NCBI RefSeq assembly: GCF_030285665.1
Contig: NZ_CP127295.1
Span: 6,572,001 to 6,636,000, forward strand
Origin: Amycolatopsis mongoliensis
GTDB lineage: Bacteria > Actinomycetota > Actinomycetes > Mycobacteriales > Pseudonocardiaceae
Length of the DNA stretch: 64,000 bases
Direction of reading: 5' to 3'
Shown here: positions 52,021-61,286 of the stretch, in pieces
How positions within the stretch are numbered: the stretch's first letter is position 1
How the letters are laid out: every line of letters begins with the position of its first letter
Notes under the pieces: model-generated
The model's input: only the letters and a program-made list of their open reading frames with translations
What the model was told of the DNA's origin: nothing
The model's database searches: none
Made by a program: the position numbers and the translations under genes

Positions 52021-53564
52021 GCTGGCAGCCGGAGGTCGACGAGATCGCGCGGCGGCGCGAGCTGGCCGAGCGCATGGGCGGGCCGGAGAAGGTGGCCCGT
52101 CAGCACGCCGCCGGGCGGTCGACGGTCCGCGAGCGGATCGCCGCGCTCGTCGACCCCGGAAGCTTCGACGAGATCGGGGCACTCGCCGGCACCGCGTCCT
52201 ATGTGGACGGCGAGCTTGAGGCGTTCACCCCGGCCAACTTCGTCATCGGCACCGCGAAGCTCGACGGCCGGCGCGTGGCCATCGGCGGCGACGACTTCAC
52301 CGTCCGCGGCGGCGCCGCCGACGCCGCGATCATGGAGAAGCAGGTCTACGCCGAGCGGCTCGCCCACGAGCTCCGGCTGCCGATGGTGCGGCTGATCGAA
52401 GGCACCGGGGGCGGCGGCAGCGTCAAGATGCTGGAGCAGCACGGCTTCACCTACGTCCCGGTCAACCCGGGCTGGGACCTCGTGGTGGACAACCTCTCCA
52501 CGGTGCCGGTGGTCGCGCTCTGCCTGGGGCCGGTCGCCGGACTCGGTGCGGCGCGGGCGGTGATGGCCCACCTGAACGTCCTGGTCGAAGGCGCCGGGCA
52601 GCTGTTCGTCGCCGGGCCGCCGGTGGTGAAGCACGCGACGGGGGAGGACCTCGCCAAGGAGGAGCTGGGCGGCGCGGACGTCCACCGGCGCAGCGGCGCG
52701 GTCGACCGGATCGTGGCGTCGGAGGCCGAGGCTTTCGCCGTGCTGAAACAGTTCCTGTCCTATCTTCCGTCCTCCGTGGACACACTGCCGCCGGTGACGT
52801 CCACCGAGGACCCGGTGGACCGGCGTGCCGAGGTGCTGCTGTCGCTGGTGCCGCGCAACCGGCGGCACCCCTACCGGCTGCGGCCGCTGCTCGACGGCGT
52901 CTTCGACGAAGGTTCGGTGTTCGACTACGCCGTCTCGGGCGGTTCGGCCTACGCGGGATTGGCGCGGCTGGCCGGGCACCCGGTCGGCGTGCTCGCCACC
53001 GACCCGTACCGCGGTGCGACGCTGACGCCCGAGGGCGCCGACGTCATGACGCGGTTCGTCGACCTCTGCGAGACCTTCCACCTGCCGCTGGTGTCCCTGA
53101 CCGACCAGGCGGGCATGGTGATCGGCGCGGCCGCCGAACGCGCGGGCGCGATCCGGCACGGCGCCCGCGCGGTGACCGCGGTCTACCAGGCGCGGGTGCC
53201 GATGGCCGAGGTGATCGTCCGGCGCGTGTTCGGCGTCGGCGGCGCCGGCCAGGTCAACCGGCACCGGCTGGTCCGCCGCTGGGCGTGGCCGTCCGGCGAC
53301 TGGGGCTCGCTGCCGGTCGAGGGCGGCATCGAAGCCGCGTACCGCGCCGAACTGGACGCCGCCGACGACCGGGCGGAGCGGATCGAGGAGATCCGCGCCC
53401 GCCTGGACGCCGTGCGCTCGCCGTTCCGCACCGCGGAGCGGTTCTCGGTCGAGGACGTCATCGACCCGCGCGAAACCCGCGCGCGGCTGTGCGACTGGGT
53501 TCCGGACGCGTACGCCGTTTTGCCGAAACTGCTCGGCCGGCCGTCCTTCGGGATGCGGCCTTAG
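52017..53564 (+). CDS. Acyl-CoA carboxylase carboxyltransferase (beta) subunit
   Basis: A 515-residue carboxyltransferase of the PccB/MccB/AccD type: N-terminal half with RSTVRERIAALVDPGSFDEIG and LIEGTGGGGSVKML, C-terminal half with RNRRHPYRLRPLLDGVFDEG, LPLVSLTDQAGMVIG and RVFGVGGAGQVNRH. It moves CO2 from biotin to an acyl-CoA and needs a biotin-carrying alpha subunit, which is not next to it. The family also includes subunits for geranyl- and methylcrotonyl-CoA. Tail-to-tail 4-bp overlap with the following gene. Confidence 0.9.
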   Translation: MSWQPEVDEIARRRELAERMGGPEKVARQHAAGRSTVRERIAALVDPGSFDEIGALAGTASYVDGELEAFTPANFVIGTAKLDGRRVAIGGDDFTVRGGAADAAIMEKQVYAERLAHELRLPMVRLIEGTGGGGSVKMLEQHGFTYVPVNPGWDLVVDNLSTVPVVALCLGPVAGLGAARAVMAHLNVLVEGAGQLFVAGPPVVKHATGEDLAKEELGGADVHRRSGAVDRIVASEAEAFAVLKQFLSYLPSSVDTLPPVTSTEDPVDRRAEVLLSLVPRNRRHPYRLRPLLDGVFDEGSVFDYAVSGGSAYAGLARLAGHPVGVLATDPYRGATLTPEGADVMTRFVDLCETFHLPLVSLTDQAGMVIGAAAERAGAIRHGARAVTAVYQARVPMAEVIVRRVFGVGGAGQVNRHRLVRRWAWPSGDWGSLPVEGGIEAAYRAELDAADDRAERIEEIRARLDAVRSPFRTAERFSVEDVIDPRETRARLCDWVPDAYAVLPKLLGRPSFGMRP

Positions 53565-54076
53565 CGGACCACGCGGTACCAGTTCGGCCGCAGCAGCTCC
53601 AGCCCGACCGGTTTGCCCCCGGGGCGGTCGAACATCCGGACGCCGTCCCCGAGCAGCACCGGCACCGGCATCGCCAGGATCTCGTCGAGCAGACCCGCTT
53701 CGAGGCACTGGCGGGCGATGTCGGCGCCGAGGACGTTGACGTACTTGTCGCCCGCCGCTTTCTTCGCCGCGGCGACCGCGCCGACAAGGTTGTCGACGAA
53801 CGTGGTCCCGGGCGCGGGCGCCGCCGGCCGGTGGGTGAGCACGAACTGCGGGCCCTCCCAGCCGCCGCCGAAGGCCTTGCCCTCGGCTTCGGTGCCCCGG
53901 TGCGGGTCGTCGCCCCCGTAGGTCCGGCGGCCGACGAGCAGCGAGCCGATCTCGGGGATCAGCTCGTCGACCACCGGGTCCGGGCCGAGGTACGGGGTCA
54001 GCCAGGACATGTCGCCGCCGGGGCCGGCGATGAAGCCGTCGACCGAGCAGCTGAAGCCGTAGAGCAGTTTCGCCAC
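53561..54076 (-). CDS. DHFR/RibD C-terminal domain protein
   Basis: This 171-residue protein has the RibD C-terminal (dihydrofolate reductase-like) fold, with SVDGFIAGPGGDMSWL near the start, LLVGRRTYGG, PQFVLTHRP and VNVLGADIARQCLEAGLLDE. Stand-alone members are NADPH-binding reductases of unclear role. GTG at 54076, 5 bases after AAAGGAG. Confidence 0.88.
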   Translation of the reverse strand: MAKLLYGFSCSVDGFIAGPGGDMSWLTPYLGPDPVVDELIPEIGSLLVGRRTYGGDDPHRGTEAEGKAFGGGWEGPQFVLTHRPAAPAPGTTFVDNLVGAVAAAKKAAGDKYVNVLGADIARQCLEAGLLDEILAMPVPVLLGDGVRMFDRPGGKPVGLELLRPNWYRVVR

Positions 54077-54182
54077 GATGTCTCCTTTGGGCCGGTTCGC
54101 GGACTTCAGTACTGACGGCGGGGGCCGGGAAAACTCATCGCTTTCACCCGGCCGTGTCCGGAACGCGACAGGATCACCACGG

Positions 54183-54201
54183 ACCGTTGACAACGGTGTC
54201 A
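54183..54201 (+). promoter_or_regulatory. LacI-like operator upstream of GH92
   Basis: ACCGTTGACAACGGT (54183-54197) is a perfect dyad about a central A, and TGACAACGGTGTCA (54188-54201) is an overlapping dyad like LacI-family sites in actinomycetes. It lies 65-83 bp before the GH92 start and includes a TTGACA that could be a -35 element. Confidence 0.45.
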
Positions 54202-54265
54202 CCGCGCGAGGACCGTTCCGGATCGCATCGGCTGAACTTGTGCTCGACGGCGAAGGACAAGTGAC

Positions 54266-56926
54266 ATGGTCTTGCGTACCCTCACGCGGCTTTCCGCCGC
54301 CACCGCCCTGGCCCTGGCCGGACTGATCCCCGTACCCGCCTCGGCGGCGCAGCTGGTCACCGATCCGGCGTCGCTGGTGAACCCCTTCATCGGCACCTCC
54401 AACGCCGCCGACGACTTCCCCGGCGCCGACGTCCCGTTCGGGATGGTCCAGTGGAGTCCCGACACGCCCAGCCGCCCCGACGGCGGCGGGTACGAGTACA
54501 ACGACTCGTCGATCACCGGGTTCAGCCTGACGCACCTGTCCGGCCCGGGCTGCGGCGCCGACGGCGACGTCCCGATCCTGCCGACGGTCGGCGCGGTGAA
54601 CACCGGCGCGAGCGTGTCCTTCAGCCACAGCACCGAATCCGCGAGCCCCGGGGCCTACTCGGTCGGCCTCGGCAACGGCGTCACGACCGAGCTGACCACC
54701 GCGCTGCGGTCGGGGATCGGCCGGTTCACGTTCCCGTCGACGTCCCAGGCCAACCTGCAGTTCAAGCTGAACGGCAGCCAGAACGGCACGTCGAACCAGA
54801 CGTGGACGGTGGTCAGCCCGACCGAGGTGTCCGGTTCGGTCACCTCCGGGCACTTCTGCGGCGCCGGGTTCACCTACACGCTCTACTTCGACGTCGTCTT
54901 CGACCGCGCGTTCAGCTCCAGCGGCACCGCCGCCGCGGCCGCGGTGACCCCGAAGGCCTCGCCCGGCAAGCTCCACGGCGCGGCGGCTTCGGCGGCCGCG
55001 GCTGCCCCGGCCGCCGGCCCGGGCAGCGCGTACGTCCGGTTCGACACGACCACCAACCCCACGGTGCAGGCCAAGGTCGGCATCTCCTACGTCTCGGTGG
55101 CCAACGCGGTCGCGAACCGCGCGGCCGACATCCCGGCGTTCGACTTCGCCGCGACCAAGCAGGCCGCGCACGACAGCTGGAACGCGCTGCTCGGCCGGAT
55201 CCAGGTCGCCGGCGGCACCGCGGCGCAGCAGCGCGTCTTCTACACCGCGCTGTACCACTCGCTGTTGCACCCCAACGTCTTCTCCGACCGCAACGGCCAG
55301 TACATCGGCTTCGACAACCAGGTGCACACCGTCGCGAGCGGACACTCGGCGCACTACGCCAACTTCTCCGGCTGGGACATCTACCGCACGCAGGCGCAGC
55401 TGTCGGCGTTGCTGGCGCCGGCGCAGACGAGCGACATCGCGCAGTCGATGATCGCCGACTACGCCCAGGGCGGCACGCTGCCGAAGTGGTCGCAGAACAA
55501 CGGCGAGACGTACGTGATGGTCGGTGATCCCGGCACGGCGATCCTCGCGAGCTACTACGCCTTCGGGGCCCGGAACTTCGACACGGCGGCGGCGCTGCAG
55601 GCGATGCTGAAGGAAGCGGGCACGCCCAACAACGTCCGGCCGGGCCTCAACGCGACGAACGCGCCCGGGTACCTGCCGGCCAACGGCACCTACCAGTGCT
55701 GCAACTTCTACGGCCCGGTCTCGACGCAGCTCGAGTACGACACAGCGGACTTCGCGCTCTCGGCGTTCGCCGGGGCGCTGGGGGACACCGCGAACCAGGC
55801 GTTCTACGCCGGCCGGGCGCAGAACTGGAAGAACACCTTCAACCCGGCCAGCGGGTTCATGCAGCCCAAGGACGCGGGCGGCGGCTGGACCGCCGGCTTC
55901 ACCCCCGCGAGCGGCTCGAACTTCGTCGAGGGCACGTCGTGGCAGTACACCGGCATGGTGCCGTTCAACGTCGCCGGCCTCGCCGCCGCGCGTGGCGGCA
56001 ACGCGTCGCTGGTCAGCTACCTCGACAGCGTGCTGGCCGGGTTCCACGGCAGCGGCGGGACGCAGGCCGACCTCGGCAACGAGCCGAGCCTGGAGCTGCC
56101 GTGGGAGTACGACTACGTCGGGCAGCCCTATAAGACGCAGAAGGTCGTCCGGCAGGTGCAGGACCAGATCTGGACCGACGCGCCGGGCGGCCTGGCCGGC
56201 AACGACGACCTCGGCGCGATGAGCGCGTGGTACGTGTTCTCGGCGCTGGGCTTCTACCCGATGACGCCGGGGACGGCGGACCTCGCGCTGGGCAGCCCGC
56301 TGTTCACGCAGGCGGTCGTGACGCTCCCGAGCGGAGCCACGCTGACGGTGAACGCGCCGGCGGCGGCGGACAACGCGCCGTACGTCCAGAGTGCTTCCTG
56401 GAACGGCGCTTCCTGGAACAACGCGTACGCACCGACGTCGGCGCTCACGTCGGGTGGGACGCTGGCGTTCACCCTGGGGACGTCGCCGAACACGGCGTGG
56501 GCGGCGTCGAACCCGCCACCGTCGTACGACGGGACGCTGCCGCACCTGGGTCCGCTGACCTCGGGCATCGCGGGCAAGTGTGCGGACGTGGCCACCAGCG
56601 GGACGGCGAACGGGACGCACGTGCAGCTGTACACGTGCAACAGCACCGGGGCGCAGAAGTGGTTCGCGGGAGCGGACGGCACGTTCCAGGCCCAGGGCGG
56701 CTGCCTGGACGTGAGCAACAGCGGCACGGCGAACGGCACGAAGGTCCAGCTGTGGCAGTGCAACGGCTCCGGCGCCCAGACGTGGCAGGCGGGCACGGCG
56801 GGATCGCTGGTGAACCCGCAGTCGGGCCGGTGCCTGGACGACCCGGGCAGCACGACGACGGACGGGACTCAGCTGCAGATCTACGACTGCAACCAGAGCG
56901 CGGCCCAGAAGTGGACCCACGGCTAG
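54266..56926 (+). CDS. Secreted GH92 alpha-mannosidase with C-terminal ricin-type lectin
   Basis: An 886-residue exported protein with a Sec signal (about 1-28, ending ASA). The GH92 catalytic region runs from DPASLVNPFIGTSNAADDFP to about 760: GADVPFGMVQWSPDT, GFSLTHLSGPGCG, YHSLLHPNVF, SGWDIYRTQAQL and GNDDLGAMSAWYVFSALGFYP. GH92 enzymes are Ca-dependent exo-alpha-mannosidases that trim eukaryotic N-glycans and yeast mannan. The last 125 residues are a beta-trefoil lectin (CBM13) with repeated QxW motifs (AQKWFAG, AQTWQAG, AQKWTHG). It stands alone after a LacI-like operator. Confidence 0.93.
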   Translation: MVLRTLTRLSAATALALAGLIPVPASAAQLVTDPASLVNPFIGTSNAADDFPGADVPFGMVQWSPDTPSRPDGGGYEYNDSSITGFSLTHLSGPGCGADGDVPILPTVGAVNTGASVSFSHSTESASPGAYSVGLGNGVTTELTTALRSGIGRFTFPSTSQANLQFKLNGSQNGTSNQTWTVVSPTEVSGSVTSGHFCGAGFTYTLYFDVVFDRAFSSSGTAAAAAVTPKASPGKLHGAAASAAAAAPAAGPGSAYVRFDTTTNPTVQAKVGISYVSVANAVANRAADIPAFDFAATKQAAHDSWNALLGRIQVAGGTAAQQRVFYTALYHSLLHPNVFSDRNGQYIGFDNQVHTVASGHSAHYANFSGWDIYRTQAQLSALLAPAQTSDIAQSMIADYAQGGTLPKWSQNNGETYVMVGDPGTAILASYYAFGARNFDTAAALQAMLKEAGTPNNVRPGLNATNAPGYLPANGTYQCCNFYGPVSTQLEYDTADFALSAFAGALGDTANQAFYAGRAQNWKNTFNPASGFMQPKDAGGGWTAGFTPASGSNFVEGTSWQYTGMVPFNVAGLAAARGGNASLVSYLDSVLAGFHGSGGTQADLGNEPSLELPWEYDYVGQPYKTQKVVRQVQDQIWTDAPGGLAGNDDLGAMSAWYVFSALGFYPMTPGTADLALGSPLFTQAVVTLPSGATLTVNAPAAADNAPYVQSASWNGASWNNAYAPTSALTSGGTLAFTLGTSPNTAWAASNPPPSYDGTLPHLGPLTSGIAGKCADVATSGTANGTHVQLYTCNSTGAQKWFAGADGTFQAQGGCLDVSNSGTANGTKVQLWQCNGSGAQTWQAGTAGSLVNPQSGRCLDDPGSTTTDGTQLQIYDCNQSAAQKWTHG

Positions 56927-57010
56927 TGTCGCGCGTTGCAGGTTGTTTGCCGTTCGGGGTGCCGGGAGCCTGCGCCACGAGACCCCGGGCCCGTGCAGCC
57001 CCCCTCCCGC

Positions 57011-57069
57011 GACGACATGAATGAGTCATTCACCTCGTCCGGCGACATGAATGACTCATTCCTGTCGCC
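57011..57069. repeat. Pair of 13-bp palindromes in a 30-bp direct repeat
   Basis: GAATGAGTCATTC (57019-57031) and GAATGACTCATTC (57049-57061) are perfect palindromes 30 bp apart, each preceded by CGACAT. The second is framed by GGCGACA and TGTCGCC and forms a near-perfect 29-bp hairpin (57041-57069). The AT-rich cores stand out from the GC-rich surroundings. It lies behind the GH92 gene and may be a dispersed intergenic repeat or terminator. Confidence 0.7.
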
Positions 57070-57185
57070 GGACCAGCCACCGCGACCCTCGGCAGATCCG
57101 GGTCCGATGCACCCGATGCCGCTTTGGCGCGCAGGGCCGGGCCGCTGTCGACGAACCTCAGACGCGCGACACTAGGCGGGCTGAA

Positions 57186-57221
57186 GGGCACCTTCCTCCC
57201 ATCCGAGGGAGGAAGGTGCCC
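57186..57221. terminator. Perfect 15-bp hairpin between convergent genes
   Basis: GGGCACCTTCCTCCC (57186-57200) and GGGAGGAAGGTGCCC (57207-57221) pair perfectly around a 6-nt loop, 10 bp from the end of the minus-strand hydratase gene. The outer arms match the hairpin at 23670-23706. Confidence 0.8.
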
Positions 57222-57230
57222 GTCACCGCG

Positions 57231-58028
57231 TCAGCCTGCCGGGTGGGGCGGGAACTTCGGCTCGCGGCGCTCGTTCCAGCTCGCCAGCCCCTCGGCCAGC
57301 TCCGGACGGCCGAACGAGTCGATCATCAACGCCGTCGCCTCGCGGGCGGCTTCCTCCAGGGGCAGCAGAGCCTCCCGCGCGAACTGCGCCTTCATCACCG
57401 CCATCGACCTCGGCGCGCTGTACGTCGCCAGCTCGATCGCGTACGCGTGGGCGCGCAACGCCAGCTCGCCGGCCGGGACCACCTCCTGGACCAGGCCGTA
57501 GTCGAACGCCTGCTCCGCGGTGAATGTCCGCCCCGACAGCAGCAGGTCCCGCGCCCGGCCCTCGCCCACCAGCGACGGCAGCAGCTTCGCGATGCCGTAC
57601 TCCGCGATCAGCCCGCGGCGGGAGAACGCCGTGGTGAACTTCGCGCCCGCCGCCGCGAACCGGACGTCCGCCGAGCACGCGATCACGAAGCCCAGCCCCG
57701 CGCAGCCGCCGTTGACCGCCGCCACCACCGGGACGCCCGCCGAAGACGCGGCCAGGACGTCGCGGAAGTTCTCGTGCCCGCCGCCGGACGCCGGGGGAGC
57801 GGCCGCGATGTCGTCGAGCAACCCCAGGTCGGCGCCGGGGCAGAACGCCCGTCCCGCGCCCGTGACCACCACCGCCCGCACGTCGGGATCCGCGTCCGCC
57901 CGGCGCAGCAGCTCGCCGTAGCGGGCCTGCATCGGCACGTCCATCGCGTTGCTGCGGTCCGGCTTGTCGAACGTCAGCGTGGCGACCTGGCCGTCCGCCG
58001 CGTACCGAACTCCGTCCACAGTGGACAT
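57231..58028 (-). CDS. Enoyl-CoA hydratase/isomerase (crotonase family)
   Basis: A 265-residue crotonase: LTFDKPDRSNAMDVPM, AFCPGADLGLLDD (oxyanion loop), VNGGCAGLGFVIACSADVRF (second oxyanion Gly) and a C-terminal trimer helix. Instead of the first catalytic Glu of enoyl-CoA hydratase, the loop has RRGLIAEYGIAKLLP with a Glu at the second position, as in some isomerases and echA-type proteins. AAGGAGG is 4 bases before the ATG at 58028. Upstream lies a palindrome shared with the SDR operon promoter. Confidence 0.9.
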   Translation of the reverse strand: MSTVDGVRYAADGQVATLTFDKPDRSNAMDVPMQARYGELLRRADADPDVRAVVVTGAGRAFCPGADLGLLDDIAAAPPASGGGHENFRDVLAASSAGVPVVAAVNGGCAGLGFVIACSADVRFAAAGAKFTTAFSRRGLIAEYGIAKLLPSLVGEGRARDLLLSGRTFTAEQAFDYGLVQEVVPAGELALRAHAYAIELATYSAPRSMAVMKAQFAREALLPLEEAAREATALMIDSFGRPELAEGLASWNERREPKFPPHPAG

Positions 58029-58056
58029 GGGGCCTCCTTGGGGGTCGCCGACCATA

Positions 58057-58093
58057 CTAAGCGGTCGCTTGGAAGATGGCCAGTTCGAAACTG
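58057..58093. promoter_or_regulatory. Divergent control region of hydratase and GH2 genes
   Basis: Two dyads: CTAAGCGGTCGCTTGG (58057-58072, core AAGCG-2-CGCTT), about 30 bp before the hydratase start and shared with the SDR operon, and CAGTTCGAAACTG (58081-58093), like LacI-family sites and probably linked to the GH2 gene. Further right, TTGTGCAATA (58121-58130) repeats a 10-mer from the polygalactosamine operon promoter. Confidence 0.5.
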
Positions 58094-58174
58094 TCGAACC
58101 CTTTGTCCATCGCGAAACCCTTGTGCAATAGTGCGTTCCGCGCCCGAACAGCACTCGCCGGAAGGGACTCGCCG

Positions 58175-61100
58175 ATGCCGCCCACCCCCGAACCGAGCAG
58201 ACGGCTGATCCTGGGTGGGGTCGGCGCCGCGGTGGTCACGTCGGCCCTCGCGCCCGCCGCCCGGGCCGCCGATGCCCTGACCCGGCCGGACCTGGCCGTC
58301 ACCGGCCGCGCGACGGACCTGGGCACCGGCTGGCGGTTCGCCCTCGCGAACCCCGACGGCGTCACCGACCCGGACGGCCGCTTCGCCGACGCCGCGAACC
58401 CCGGCTACGACGACTCGGGCTGGCAGGTCGTCGACGTCCCCCACGACTGGAGCATCGAGCTCCCGCCGACCGAACACGGTACCCAGAGCGGGTCCGGCTT
58501 CTTCCGCGGCGGCCTCGGCTGGTACCGCAAGACGTTCTCCCTGCCACCGTCGCTCGCCGGCAAGCGCGTTTCGGTCGAGTTCGACGGCGTCTACTCGGAC
58601 GCGCACGTATATCTCGGCGGCGAGCTGCTCGGCACCCACCCGTACGCCTACACCGGCTTCGCCTTCGACCTCACCGGCCGCCTGCACACCGACGGCCGGA
58701 CCCCGAACGTCCTCGCGGTCCGGGCGACGAACCCGCTGCCCAGCAGCCGCTGGTACTCCGGCAGCGGGATCTACCGGCGCGTCCGCCTGGTCGTCACCGA
58801 GCCGGTGCACGTCGCCCGGCACGGCACCTTCGTCACCACCCCCGACATCGCCGCGGGCCGCGGCACCGTGCGGGTGGCCACGGACGTCGCGAACGACTCC
58901 GCCGCCCCGGTGACGGCCGAGGTGCGCACGACGGTCACCGACCCCGCCGGCCGGGTGGCGGCGAAGAGCGGGACGACCGTGACCGTGGCCGCCGGGCAGA
59001 CGGCCACGGCGGTCACCACGCAGAGCGTCCAGGGTCCGCAGCTGTGGTCCGTCGAGCAGCCCCGCTTGTACCGGCTGCGCACCGACATCATCGTGGCCGG
59101 GCGGGCACTCGACACGACCACGACGGACTTCGGCTTCCGGTACACCGAGTTCCACCCCGCCCGCGGGTTCTCGCTCAACGGCGTGCCGATGAAGCTGCGC
59201 GGGGTCAACCTGCACGCGACGCAGGGGCCGCTGGGCGCGGTGATCGACCAGGCCGCGCTCGAGCGGCAGCTGCGGCTGATGCTCGCGATGGGCGTCAACG
59301 CGCTCCGGACCGCGCACAACCCGCCCGCCCCGGAACTGGTGGCGGTCTGCGAACGGCTCGGGATCCTGATGATGGTCGAAGCGTTCGACTGCTGGCGGAC
59401 CGGGAAGGTCGAGTTCGACTACCACCGCGACTTCGACGCGTGGAGCGCGCGCGACACCGCCGAAATGGTGCACGCGGCCAAGAACTCGCCGGCGGTCGTG
59501 CTGTGGTCGATCGGCAACGAGGTGCCGGACGCGTCGATGGCCGGCGGCCCGCAGATCGCGGCGGGGCTGATCGCCGTGGTCCGCGGCATTGACTCCACCC
59601 GGCCGGTGATCATGGGCTCGGACCGGTACCGCAGCGTGCCCGCGCCCGGCTCGCCGCAGGACCTGATCCTGCGGCAGCTCGACGGCCTCGGCGTCAACTA
59701 CAACACCGCGCAGTCGATCGACGGGCTGCACGCGGCCTACCCGGACAAGTTCTTCTTCGAGTCCGAGTCGTCGTCGGAGACCTCGACGCGCGGGGTGTAC
59801 CAGGACCCGGACCTGCTCAACACGGGGGAGAACCACACGCCGGGCAAGCGGGCGACGTCGTCGTACGACAACAACCTGGCCTCGTGGACCTTCAGCGGCG
59901 AGTACTCGCTGAAGAAGGACCGGGACCGGAAGTTCTGCCAGGGCCAGTTCCTCTGGGCCGGCCAGGACTACCTGGGCGAGCCGACACCGTACGACGTCTT
60001 CCCCGTCAAGACGTCGTTCTTCGGCGCGGTCGACAGCGCGGGCCTGCCCAAGGACGCCTTCCACCTCTTCCGCAGCCAGTGGACCACCACGCCGATGGTC
60101 CACCTGACGCCGATGGACTGGACGACCCACCGCCCCGGCGAACCCGTCTCCGTGTGGGTGTATTCCACTGTGGACACCGTCGAGCTGGTCCTCAACGGAC
60201 GGTCGCTCGGCGTGCGGCGGTTCGACCGCAAGACCACTGTGGACGGACGGGTGTACCTCGAGACGACCGAACCCGTCGGCGACGACAAGAACGACCCCTC
60301 CGGCAGCTACACCAGCCCGAACGGCGGCACCGGCAAGCTGCACCTGACCTGGACCGTGCCGTTCGAGCCAGGCACGCTCACCGCGATCGCCCGGTCGGGC
60401 GGGCGCGAGGTGGCCCGCGACCGGCTCGTCACGGCCGGGCCGCCGCGCGCGGTCACCCTGACCGCCGAGCCGCGCGGCGACGGTGCGATGGCGTTCGTGA
60501 CGGCGTCGGTCGTGGATGCGCACGGTGTCCTGGTGCCCGGGGCCGAGCCGGTCCTGCGGTTCGGCGTCCGCGGGCCGGGGCGGGTCGCCGGGGTGGACAA
60601 CGGCAGGCAGGAGCTCGCGCAGAGCTACCAGCAGCCGACGATTCCGGCGTTCAAGGGCCAGGCGGTGGCGGTCATCGCCGCGACCGGCGGCCGGGGCCCG
60701 ATCACCGTCACGGCCAGCGCGCCGGGCCTCGAGCCGGGAACGGCCACCGTGCCGGGCACGAACCTCGGGCAGCGCAACGGCCCGGGCGCACGAGCGGTCG
60801 AACGGCCCGGGCCCTCGGTCGTCCCGGCCGCGGACGCGAGCTATTCGGGCGCCCCGGACACGCTGCCCGCCGCGATGCTGGACGGCGACCCGGCCACCGG
60901 CTGGTCGAACTTCTACGTCAAGCCGGCGACCGCGACGCTGCCGGCGGTGAGCCGGCCGCGGCCGCAGGACTGGGTTTCCCTCATCTGGCCCGCGGCCCGG
61001 CGCGTCGGCGCGGTCACGGCGAACTTCGTCGTGGACGCCCGGCACGGCCGGCCGGACGCGGTCGAGGTCGCCTGCCGCACGGCACGAGGATGGGAGCCGG

Positions 61101-61243
61101 TGCGGAACCTGAAGGTGACGTGGGGGAGCGGCTCGAACGACCCGACGACGCTCGAGTTCGATCCCGTCACCACGACCGAGGTGCGGATCACCATGACCGC
61201 CACGGGTTTCCTGCGGATCAGCGCCCTGTCAGCCCGGTCGTGA
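58175..61243 (+). CDS. Tat-exported GH2 beta-galactosidase-like enzyme
   Basis: A 1,022-residue protein with a twin-arginine signal (SRRLILGGVGAAV, cut near ARA at about 32). The GH2 layout is complete: jelly-roll sugar-binding domain (GWYRKTFSL, FDGVYSDAHVYLGG), Ig-like domain, TIM barrel with acid/base Glu449 (WSIGNEV) and nucleophile Glu529 (FFESES), further beta domains, and a C-terminal F5/8-type C domain with ASYSGAPDTLPAAMLDGDPA and WSNFY. It should cleave a beta-galactoside, possibly plant or fungal, outside the cell. GGAAGGGAC lies before the ATG. The stop codon is within a long hairpin. Confidence 0.92.
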   Translation: MPPTPEPSRRLILGGVGAAVVTSALAPAARAADALTRPDLAVTGRATDLGTGWRFALANPDGVTDPDGRFADAANPGYDDSGWQVVDVPHDWSIELPPTEHGTQSGSGFFRGGLGWYRKTFSLPPSLAGKRVSVEFDGVYSDAHVYLGGELLGTHPYAYTGFAFDLTGRLHTDGRTPNVLAVRATNPLPSSRWYSGSGIYRRVRLVVTEPVHVARHGTFVTTPDIAAGRGTVRVATDVANDSAAPVTAEVRTTVTDPAGRVAAKSGTTVTVAAGQTATAVTTQSVQGPQLWSVEQPRLYRLRTDIIVAGRALDTTTTDFGFRYTEFHPARGFSLNGVPMKLRGVNLHATQGPLGAVIDQAALERQLRLMLAMGVNALRTAHNPPAPELVAVCERLGILMMVEAFDCWRTGKVEFDYHRDFDAWSARDTAEMVHAAKNSPAVVLWSIGNEVPDASMAGGPQIAAGLIAVVRGIDSTRPVIMGSDRYRSVPAPGSPQDLILRQLDGLGVNYNTAQSIDGLHAAYPDKFFFESESSSETSTRGVYQDPDLLNTGENHTPGKRATSSYDNNLASWTFSGEYSLKKDRDRKFCQGQFLWAGQDYLGEPTPYDVFPVKTSFFGAVDSAGLPKDAFHLFRSQWTTTPMVHLTPMDWTTHRPGEPVSVWVYSTVDTVELVLNGRSLGVRRFDRKTTVDGRVYLETTEPVGDDKNDPSGSYTSPNGGTGKLHLTWTVPFEPGTLTAIARSGGREVARDRLVTAGPPRAVTLTAEPRGDGAMAFVTASVVDAHGVLVPGAEPVLRFGVRGPGRVAGVDNGRQELAQSYQQPTIPAFKGQAVAVIAATGGRGPITVTASAPGLEPGTATVPGTNLGQRNGPGARAVERPGPSVVPAADASYSGAPDTLPAAMLDGDPATGWSNFYVKPATATLPAVSRPRPQDWVSLIWPAARRVGAVTANFVVDARHGRPDAVEVACRTARGWEPVRNLKVTWGSGSNDPTTLEFDPVTTTEVRITMTATGFLRISALSARS

Positions 61244-61280
61244 GTGGTAATTCGGGTTAGAACCCGAATTACCACTCACG
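61239..61280. terminator. 20-bp perfect hairpin overlapping the GH2 stop codon
   Basis: The arms 61239-61258 (CGTGAGTGGTAATTCGGGTT) and 61261-61280 pair perfectly with only two bases between them. It starts inside the last codons of the GH2 gene and ends 6 bp before the stop of the convergent gene, so it can end transcription from both sides. It is more AT-rich than its surroundings. Confidence 0.8.
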
Positions 61281-61286
61281 ACGGGG

